Source: Meandrina meandrites
Taxonomy: Eukaryota > Cnidaria > Anthozoa > Scleractinia > Meandrinidae
Length of the DNA stretch: 64,000 bases
Reading direction: 5' to 3'
Assembly: GCA_963693305.1 (NCBI GenBank)
Contig: OY855913.1
Coordinates: 3,592,001-3,656,000, forward strand
Positions within the stretch are counted from its first letter, which is position 1. Every line of letters begins with the position of its first letter. Positions 55,995 to 64,000 of this stretch are shown piece by piece. A model generated the notes under the pieces. It was given only the letters and a program-made list of their open reading frames with translations. It was not told the origin of the DNA and did not search any database. A program made the translations under genes and the position numbers.

Positions 55995-56164
55995 ATTTGT
56001 GCCACAACGATACCAGTTGCTCTGTACTACCGGTATTACTGCTGTTACTGATCAGGGTGCGATCCATTTAACCAAAAATTCCGGAAATTTCGGTTCGAAA
56101 GTTGCAAGAGAAAATTAATGCGGAAAGAAGCTTGTATAATTACAAACTAAATGTTCAGTGGCTT

Positions 56165-56294
56165 TACTTGAAATAGACTGTCCACAGCCTCTCGATTTTT
56201 CAACGCAAAAAAGCAAACGTTCTCACCGCGCGCTCATTGATCGAAAAAAAAAAACACGAAAAAATAGAGGGATGTGAACAGTCTATACTTGAAA
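56165..56294. mobile_element. 112-bp MITE with 9-bp target duplication
   Basis: The element 56174-56285 begins TAGACTGTCCACAGCC and ends GTGAACAGTCTA (inverted). TACTTGAAA is repeated at 56165-56173 and 56286-56294. A 9-bp duplication suggests a Mutator-type origin, though 8-10 bp duplications also occur elsewhere. Confidence 0.65.
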
Positions 56295-56576
56295 TGAAAA
56301 ATGAATTGATATTGCTGCCCATGTTTAAAACCGCGACTGCCATAGGGTAAAACTAAACTAAGAAATCGTTAATTGATCTTCAAAAAGGTGCTATTGCGCG
56401 ATGGCATGTTGACTCCGCAAGGCGCTTTCGTAGCGGAATTTAAGTTTCATTGGTGCCCGCGGTATGCGACCAGCGTTACCTACTATGATTATGAGATTCA
56501 ATAACGTAGTAACGCCCCAGGAACGGATAGACATCGAATGTGAGTGATTTAGCTAAATACCCCGACACTTAAATAA

Positions 56577-56606
56577 AGTATATGTATGTATGTATGTATG
56601 TATTTA
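56577..56606. repeat. (TATG)n microsatellite
   Basis: About seven GTAT/TATG units. Confidence 0.8.
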
Positions 56607-57429
56607 GCAACGCAAATTCATCACTTTCGATAGCAAGATTTTGGGTTAGTGTGTTTGGCAAAGATTTTGAAAGCTTCTGGTGGATTTTATGAAGTTTTTC
56701 CATTGGAAATAGTGATCAAGAACGGAAGAGGGAAGGATTGTTACGGTGTTTGCCAGTATTTCTTGTATTTTTTAAAGGCAGTTTAAATTCAATAATCGTA
56801 GAGAACAGTCTGGTTAAATGTCAGCTTTCAATAAATGAAAGTAGTGCAAATTTGTCAATTGTTAGTTTAGTCGTTTGCATATTGAAAAGAGAAGATGGCA
56901 AAAGATTTTTCTCTCGTTGTCATTAGTTGGCGACTTTCATTCAAACTATTTTTTAAACTGATGACTGAAAAAAAAAATGCCGACTGTAAATCAATTGGTG
57001 GCAGAGTCTCGGAGGTTGACAAGCTGAAATGTTTTAAGACGTAGCAGCTTTCAGTATTGGTATCATTCTGCAAAAATCAAAATTTATATCTTATCTAAAC
57101 TCTTGTTTATTCATCCCAACGGGTATTGCTCTTGGCTGGTTTCCCCCAAACCGTGTTTTAGCATGTCCACCCCGGGCACAACCCCTTTAATTGGTTTTTC
57201 ATAACATTTGTTTCGGTTTTGTGTTTACACAGCCCCCAATATGCTAACACGCTGATGACAAAGGCACCAAAAAAAGAAACCAAGTCAAGTGTCTGAGCGC
57301 TATACAGAAGATTCTGTATGGTCATAGGCCTTCCATTATACATCTTGGCATTTATATTTGTCGCTTTGTTGAGGTTCGCTGGGCTTAATCCATTTCCTCA
57401 CGTCTTGCTTATGACAACAAACATGCAAA

Positions 57430-59461
57430 TACCACTACACACGTTTTATTTAAATCCAGTATATTTATCATTGATCATGTCTCATTACGATCTGTCTTGT
57501 CTTACAACTTACAATCATTTAATAATATATGCATATTACACTAAACACGGGTATTATATGTGCTATATTTACTCTCAGGCGGTGTAGGTCACGCTTTGAT
57601 ATAGCGACTTGTCACAAAATAAGGCATTTATATTACTGGTGATGATCATAAGAGTGTAATTAGAAGAATTCACGCATCACATGACCCGCATCCGACACCG
57701 CCTTATGACTTTAATATAAAGAACCTCGCATACAATAATATTTGTAATTGTCAGTGTCACTAATCTTTTAACATAGATAATCAATGAAAATCTACTTTTA
57801 AAAGAGTCAATTTATATACAATATTTTTTGTCACAGTGTGACAAACAAAAGAAGTACTAAATTATTTAATAATCAGAAAAACACTAAATTAACAATCACC
57901 TTAACAACATCTAACAATTAGTGCCTGATAGCCAAAACTAGACAAAAGAAAACAGTAGAATTAGTGTCTGATAGTAACTAATTGTGTATTAACTAATTCA
58001 CGGGTGAAGTAAAATCACTATACAAAGAGGTAAATACAGTTTGCATTGAAAATGCCTAATATAAAGACACATAACCCAGTCAACAAATCTCATAATAGAT
58101 GAGAAACAACCCCACCGGAAACATTTTTTTTTTGATAACCAGGTGACTCGATGGTATTATTCATTGTCACAGGAAATCAATTCATTCCTTATGTCTAAAA
58201 CCATGCTTTGTGTTGTTACTGGAGCTGGATGATACAAGTATCATTCAAATGCTACGTTTATAGTGATAGAACAATGCAACCATAAAGCAACACTTCTGCC
58301 AAACTAAATTGCATCATTTGGAGAAAAACTTTGCTACATGTGCAGAATTAGAATACTATGATAAAGAAAAGTTCAAAGCCTGTTGTGTAGTGCTGACCTC
58401 TTTGAGAATTATTAAAATCAGAGAATGAAGCTCGTATGCCCACTTAATTCCTATTTGATTTTTTCATTTCTTTTTTCTATGATAACGTAACCGCAATTTG
58501 TTGCATATAGACTATACCGCACTTGTCACAGTACATTGTGACTTGTCCTACAAAGGGGAATCGATTGATACACAATCTCTGTTACATAATTGGATAAAAG
58601 TTTCGATGCATTGTTAAATCGTTCTTTGATCCGACTGTCCATGCGAGTAAATGCTGTATTCAGTATTTCATAAGGAAACATGCTTAGAAACCTATAATTT
58701 TTTTAGCAACCTGCTTTTTTATTAACTTTGCAACCTTATAATAAAACTCCCCAAGCTACTTCGATTCTGACTCATCCGATAACTACCTTGTTCAAGAGAG
58801 CGTACAGGAACTACCAACTAACGGTTTATTGAAACTTTAACGAACTAATATATAATTTGACAATAACATCAAGGTTGAGGAGAGCTTGTAGCAGATCTGC
58901 TACACAATGACACTGTTTTACATCGATTTCTATTTCTTTTTCTTCATGCAGCGTTACATATCTGTGAGAAACAGATAGGAACAGAAATCTAGTTGATCAG
59001 TTTCAACTCTGTCTTTTATATAGTCTGATCCCCGGCTCTGACCTACAATCATTACTAAAATATGAAATGACTACACCGATGGAAACAATCAAAATCGTAT
59101 CAATCGACAGAATCTTTGAGTGAAATCACACTTTCAAAGTTCACTAAAATTGATGATTGGTAAAATGCGTGACAGGCATTTCAGATCTTGGAACATAGAA
59201 TAAAACCTTGCTTACAGAAAATTATCAACGAGTGTTGAATACGGTGGCTAAAAAAATAATTACATTCAATAGTTACGATCCAGTCTTGTTTACTACTGAG
59301 CACTTCGAAGGTCACGCAATGGCTCTTTTCGTGGAAATAAAAATGCTTTGCGTCACTGACCTCTACACGAAAAGACTAGGCTGTTGTCTTAATTTAGAGG
59401 CCGCTTGATAGAGATGCAAAATGCCTGCCACTAAAACAGCTAGCAAATTAATGAAGCTACA
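57430..59461. other. Long conserved 3' flank of the PA-domain gene, copy 2
   Basis: Non-coding, nearly identical to 47560-49588 over about 2 kb. Confidence 0.5.
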
Positions 59462-61207
59462 TCACTTTTCTGACAGTCCCTCAAACAACGACTCTTGTGG
59501 CTTGGCAAGCTTGCGAATGATGTGCATAGAGGAACTGAGACTGAGAGTCAAAGTGAGACCAATAGCCACCGTGCGAAGAGCAACAAGTTTTAGGTTGATA
59601 AGTGAACCTTCAGAATTCAGCATGAAATAAAACACGGCTACGATGTCACTTTGAATATAAGCACAGATCATACAAACACTGATATAGAAGACATACCTTG
59701 TCAAAAATCTGTGCTTGTTTAGGATGATAATATAAAGCAGATTACCGATTGTGCAGACCGTGTTGTATGTTGTAAAATAAACAAATTTTTCAAGAAAGAA
59801 ACCAGAAGCAACATCAATGGAACAATATGGTACAACTATACCTAAAATCAACAAATACATGTTTGATGCAAACCAATCACTACGAATCAGTTTTGAAAAG
59901 TTGGTTGGAACGGTCCACGTGGATTTACAGGAAACCCAACTGTACAGAAAGAAACAATATATTTGAAGGGGTGACCACCATTGAGGAAGACAGGGTATAA
60001 AATACACATTTAATAGGGAAAAAACAGTGTCAACAGTGAAGACGTCATCCCAAAAAGATTTTATGTTGTCCTCGTTTTCATCGAATCGAAAAAAAGACCA
60101 CCCTCCACTAGATATACCTACCGGGAGCGCTACCACGATCAGAATCACATAACCACAACCAACAGCAAATTTGCCAAAAATGTTCGCCAAGAGAGTTGTG
60201 TGACTTCTAATAGCTATGTATCCTGTGTGTCCTATCAGTGTCGTCCGATTAGCCTGAGGATAGTTCACGACAATGATTAGCGGCTGCTCTTCGTCTCCAG
60301 TTTGTCCATGGTCAATTTCTTGATCACCATTTCCCCGAGTCTCCTCGATAACTGAGTGTTGGTTTGTTTCGCCAACAGTGTCCTCGTCCTCGTTACCGAG
60401 TTCTTCATTAACTTGTTGACCGCCAGACATGCAACAGAATTTCTTTGTCCGTCTAAGCCATTCGAAGGTGATCAAAGGGCCCAGCAGAAACCAATAGTAG
60501 AGTCTCTCTAAGTACTTTTGCATCTTACTCAAGGCGACTTCTACCTTGCTTATCATGATCTCAACATTTCTTCGGTCGACTGCATCAAAAAGAAAAGAAT
60601 CAAATTCAAACGAATAAATTATCGTAGTTGCATTGGGATCATTCACATAACAAACGTCGACATTTAAAACCGGAATCACAATTTTGTCTTGAGTGTTATT
60701 CTGTGTTCCATTATCGGTACTGGGAAGGTTCGAGTCAGTAGTAGCATATACCACTACAGAATATCCTGCATTTTGCGCATTTACCGCCATATCCGATAAT
60801 GGGCACACTCGTTGGTTGGCAATGGTGATGAGAGCGATTTTGTTGACATGAATGTTTGACTTGCTTACATCAACTGGCGGTTGGCACGCATCAGTGAGAT
60901 TCGAAAATACAGCCAGACCACTAAAACGGAATTCTTGGCTATCAGCTGCTGATGATGCTCGAATAAACGATTCCAGTGAAGGTGTTTTAAGCGGCCAGAT
61001 CGACTTCTCAGAAATGTTGTTTAAACGACACCTGTACTGGACTGACTGGAATTCCGGGTTTGAAAACATCAGGAACGAGGAAGGTCCTTCTTCAGGATAA
61101 TAATCCCCTTGTCCACTCCTCGGCGCCCATAAGCTCAAAGAGAACAGACCGCCGGAATAAATGAGGAAAGAGACACAAATGATTATCTTGATGCATCTTT
61201 GCGACAT
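59462..61207 (-). CDS. PA-domain multi-pass membrane protein, copy 2 (581 aa)
   Basis: Same architecture as the 582-aa copy: signal segment, PA-like domain, first membrane pass, acidic loop and about six further passes. Within the first 215 residues I count roughly 40 differences from copy 1, mainly at 23-45, 87-95, 154-161 and 186-202. Within the last 360 there are about 11. The PA core (NKIALITIANQRVC, NAQNAGYSVVVY) and the NGTQNNTQ glycosylation sites are kept. Both reading frames are intact, so both copies are probably functional, with divergence concentrated in the outward-facing part. Confidence 0.75.
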   Translation of the reverse strand: MSQRCIKIIICVSFLIYSGGLFSLSLWAPRSGQGDYYPEEGPSSFLMFSNPEFQSVQYRCRLNNISEKSIWPLKTPSLESFIRASSAADSQEFRFSGLAVFSNLTDACQPPVDVSKSNIHVNKIALITIANQRVCPLSDMAVNAQNAGYSVVVYATTDSNLPSTDNGTQNNTQDKIVIPVLNVDVCYVNDPNATTIIYSFEFDSFLFDAVDRRNVEIMISKVEVALSKMQKYLERLYYWFLLGPLITFEWLRRTKKFCCMSGGQQVNEELGNEDEDTVGETNQHSVIEETRGNGDQEIDHGQTGDEEQPLIIVVNYPQANRTTLIGHTGYIAIRSHTTLLANIFGKFAVGCGYVILIVVALPVGISSGGWSFFRFDENEDNIKSFWDDVFTVDTVFSLLNVYFIPCLPQWWSPLQIYCFFLYSWVSCKSTWTVPTNFSKLIRSDWFASNMYLLILGIVVPYCSIDVASGFFLEKFVYFTTYNTVCTIGNLLYIIILNKHRFLTRYVFYISVCMICAYIQSDIVAVFYFMLNSEGSLINLKLVALRTVAIGLTLTLSLSSSMHIIRKLAKPQESLFEGLSEK

Positions 61208-61335
61208 ATTTGTGGCACAACAAGACGAATTGCTCTGTTCACTTAGCGAAAGTGAAAGCTGGAGTCAGTGGCGGCCGGTCGCGGCGGCCTGGACCTCTCC
61301 CGGTTCCCAGTGCAAGCGCGGTCATCATAACAAAA
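61208..61335 (-). promoter_or_regulatory. Shared upstream region of PA-domain gene copy 2
   Basis: Nearly identical to 51338-51464, with the same GC-rich core. Unlike copy 1, it is followed directly upstream by an X-box-like palindrome at 61340-61357. Confidence 0.35.
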
Positions 61336-61339
61336 CAAG

Positions 61340-61357
61340 AAGTTGCTATAGCAACTT
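61340..61357. promoter_or_regulatory. Perfect 18-bp palindrome resembling an RFX X-box
   Basis: AAGTTGCTATAGCAACTT is its own reverse complement and fits the RFX consensus GTTGCYATRGCAAC. It lies about 133 bp upstream of the copy 2 ATG. RFX binding is inferred from the motif only. Confidence 0.45.
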
Positions 61358-61399
61358 AAAACCGCGCTTATATTTTTTTGCTCATTAAGAACTTTCTTA

Positions 61400-62560
61400 C
61401 TCAAAAGTCACGGTTAAATTCAATCTGATTGCACTTTGAGTAAAGGACTAGCAAAGTAGTCACGCGAGTCACACAATCCGAGGTTTACGTTATCCAATGC
61501 TATCTTTAGCTGGAAGGTTTTTTCCCTACTAATGACGTAACCCCTGCACGTTCAGGCACGCTCAATTGTTTACCTAAGCAAATATTAAATTGTGCTTCAA
61601 ATCTTCTTCAAGTCGCTTCTATGAAACAGCCAAAGGATCCACTTCAATTGCCTAAACCCACAAGAAATACTCGCAAAATTACAATTAAATTAATGACCGT
61701 CGCTTCTGGCGAAATAAACTTGCAAAGAAAAAATAATCTTTTTTGTCATATAGTGAAAGTGGAAGCTGCAAAGTCAGCGCATTCCATGGCTGACGTAATA
61801 CCTTTTTTAGTGTATTCAATATTCTCCTCGAATCCAACGCTTCGATAAAACGAAAAAAATACTTTATACACAATAAAGAAAACAATATCCGTAACATTTT
61901 CCGTACATTAATGTTTCAACAGCTTTTGGAGAGTAAACATCACAGGTTGCGTGATTTCAAAGCCCCGGTCACGATTTGGCCGAGTCACAGTTAAGTTTAA
62001 TTTTTTGTGCTATGAGTGAAAGACCAGTAAAGTAGTCACGCGTGTCACACAGTCCAATCTTTAGCTATACGGTTTTTTCCCTACTAATGACGTAACCCCT
62101 GCAAGTACGGGCACGCTCAATTGTTTACCTCAGCAAATATTTAATTTTCCTTTAAATCTTTGAGCTCGCTTCGATTAAAACAGCCAAAGAATTCACTTCA
62201 ATTGCCTAAACCCACAAGAAATTCTCGCAAAATTACAAATAAATCAATGACCATCGCTTCTGGCGAAATTAACTTGGAAAGTAAACACAATCTTATTTGT
62301 CACGTACCGAAAGTGAAAGCTGCAACATCAGCGCATTCCATGGCTGACGTAATACCTTTTTTAGTGTCTTCAAATTCCCTTTGAGCCCAACGCTTCGATG
62401 AGACCAAAAGAAAAAATATTTTATACACGATAAAGAAAACAATATCCGTAACATTTTCTGTACATTGATGTTTCAACAGCTTTTGGTGAATAAACATCCC
62501 AGGTTGCGTGATCCGAAGTCCCGATCGCGATTTGGTCGAGTGGAAGTTTGGGTCTGGTTA
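61400..62560. repeat. Two tandem repeats of about 560-590 bp
   Basis: Block a (about 61415-61988) and block b (about 61995-62540) share AAAGTAGTCACGCG, TTTTTTCCCTACTAATGACG, CACGCTCAATTGTTTACC, CTTCAATTGCCTAAACCCAC and GCATTCCATGGCTGACGTAA. Each contains a related open frame of about 65-75 codons, but block b has no ATG at that place, so coding is doubtful. Confidence 0.7.
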
Positions 62561-62575
62561 CCGACAAAAAACAAG

Positions 62576-62593
62576 AAGTTGCTATAGCAACTT
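62576..62593. promoter_or_regulatory. Second 18-bp X-box-like palindrome
   Basis: Identical to 61340-61357, inside about 44 bp shared by both sites (ACAAGAAG before; AAAACCGCGCTTATATTT after). It probably marks the start of a truncated third unit of the tandem repeat. Confidence 0.4.
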
Positions 62594-63369
62594 AAAACCG
62601 CGCTTATATTTTTGGCTAATTAAGAGACTGTCCGCGTAAGATCCGACCACTCGATTTTCGGCCCAAAATAGAATTCCTTCAAATTTTCTGGGCAAGACAA
62701 TTGATCCATACGATAAACAAAAATTGCAATATTTTCGCTTCTAGTGCTATTTTGTAATATTTTTGTCGATGATTTCCGAGGACGGTCCAAAACCGAAAAA
62801 ATCGTCCTGTTTCGAGTCAAATTAAGGCATTGCACTGAGGGCGCTGAAAAAATTCCGCTTTAGCTCAAATAAAATAAAACTTCGTAATTATTTTATTTTA
62901 TGTCTTGTCTATAAATGTACGGCAAAATATTGGAAATCCGACTTAATAAAAAATAATTATGATTTTTTGAAAATACCCCACAAAGAGCCCTCGCAAAATT
63001 TAGGCAAACATGCTGTTGGTTAAAGAAGTATTTCTCAAAAGTATAACGTGATCTGGAGCCCAAACTACTACCCATGTTCAGTTCTAGGGTTAGTGTACCA
63101 AGAACAGAAAAAACATTTTTGGGCACTAAGCTTTTCGAGCTACAGGAGTTTGATGAACATGGCCTATATTCAATAGTCATAACGTTGCGTGACACAATTT
63201 TGCGTATCCTGGTTTCTAACTTTTCCGCATAAAATAATTATCCAAGAGAGCAAATGTTCTCAAAACTAGCTTTGTGTTTTGGATAAAGCATGGGTTTACT
63301 TAAAATCATCAAATATTGCCCCAAAATTCGGAATTAACAAGGTTAAATGAGCGGCTGCGATGTAAGGTG

Positions 63370-64000
63370 TCTTAATTTCCGCCTAAACGCTTCGAAAAAT
63401 CTGGTTCCGAGATTCGGTTATCAAAGGGAATAAACTATGAAAAAAAGCCTTTGACTTTAAGAATTTAACATATCTAATAAATAGAAACTTCAATAAACTA
63501 TAAAGTGCGTAGAAAAACTTATGAACCGCGAATGTGCCTCAGCTGTAGCAAAAATCTTTTTAGAAAATGTAGATTTCAGATAACACGCTGGAATGTCAAA
63601 ATTCTTTTAGGCATATCACGGACATTCGCGCTACTATAATATTTTATCCCATTGCTTAAGTTGAAAGAGCGAAACGAGGACTGCCAGATTTGTACCCATT
63701 CCCTTATTGGTTTCAGGTTTTGGAAAAAAGCCTTTATGTCTTACCAGCTTTCTTTCCCATAGTCAGGCGTCTTCGCTGAATTCAATTTATGCTTTCAATT
63801 GGAACTCCCCTCCAATTTGTCATAGGGAATGGACTTTAAAGAAACTCTTCAGAATTTAACATATTAAATAACTAGAATCTTTAGTCATAGCAGTCAGTGC
63901 CTATAAAAATTCTGTAGCGCGAATACCTATTGGCTGTAGCGAGGATCTCTTCAGAGAATGTAGATTTCAGTCGGCTAACACGCCGGAATGCCAAACTCAA
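63370..64000. repeat. Diverged direct repeats at the right edge
   Basis: A block near 63440-63600 (TTTAAGAATTTAACATAT; GTAGATTTCAGATAACACGC then TGGAATGTCAAA) recurs at 63835-64000 (CAGAATTTAACATATTAAAT; GTAGATTTCAGTCGGCTAAC then GGAATGCCAAA). The offset is about 390 bp and the second copy runs to the window edge. No gene is recognised here. Confidence 0.55.

Larger units (their letters stand above)
56755..61335. repeat. Segmental duplication copy 2 (PA-domain membrane protein locus)
   Basis: Collinear with 46890-51464. Small indels distinguish the copies, for example the missing AATATATGTTAATATATAAT stretch near 58060 relative to 48170-48190. Confidence 0.8.

Noticed and set aside
1..64000. 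CRISPR arrays, integrons, prophage or operon structures
   Set aside because: The repeats are tandem or dispersed eukaryotic types without spacer organisation. Gene structure and mobile elements are metazoan.

Overview
ORGANISM. The window looks like nuclear DNA of a cnidarian, most likely an anthozoan such as a stony coral. This is inferred from gene families and repeat style, not proven. The genes are eukaryotic, AT-rich and sparse. Most recognisable ones are intronless members of lineage-expanded families. The rest is packed with SINEs, hairpin MITEs, LINE and Penelope remnants, a large minisatellite and homopolymer G/C tracts. There are no bacterial operons, CRISPR arrays or rRNA genes, and I saw no convincing tRNA gene. 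LAYOUT 1-25 kb. Positions 1-3523 hold most of one long gene (acidic leader, Cys-rich zinc-binding-like region, SAP-like motif, NHL repeat, acidic tail), cut by the window edge and split by one frameshift near 841-850. A SINE and a short tandem repeat follow. From 4.3 to 9.6 kb I see no gene. From 9.6 to 13.0 kb there is a dense set of inverted repeats: a 316-bp foldback, a 2.4-kb inverted duplication containing three smaller hairpins, and a MITE candidate. A degenerate GATT microsatellite lies at 14.2-14.6 kb. An 18-bp minisatellite of about 3.9 kb fills 16.65-20.53 kb and is flanked by exon-like minus-strand segments. LAYOUT 24-47 kb. Five minus-strand, single-exon, rhodopsin-like GPCR genes form a tandem family. 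All five lack the DRY motif (TQF instead), the TM3-ECL2 cysteine pair and a canonical NPxxY. Copies three and four sit in a tandem duplication of roughly 3.5 kb. One copy was later hit by a Penelope-like element, and the other copy keeps the empty target site. The second copy was also opened by a 5'-truncated Tx1/L1-type LINE and an 804-bp inverted-repeat transposon. LAYOUT 47-64 kb. A second tandem duplication carries two intact genes for a signal-peptide, protease-associated (PA) domain, multi-membrane-pass protein of 582 and 581 aa. A broken third copy lies between them, carrying a 107-bp LINE insertion with a 15-bp target duplication. The two intact proteins differ mostly in the extracellular half, while the membrane half and the 3' flank are nearly identical. 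The right end holds tandem non-coding repeats with perfect palindromes resembling RFX X-box sites. HOW IT WORKS TOGETHER. The window reads as an evolving array of membrane-protein families (candidate chemosensory or other receptors). Local duplication, gene-conversion-like homogenisation and repeated transposon insertion shape it. No pathway links the genes.
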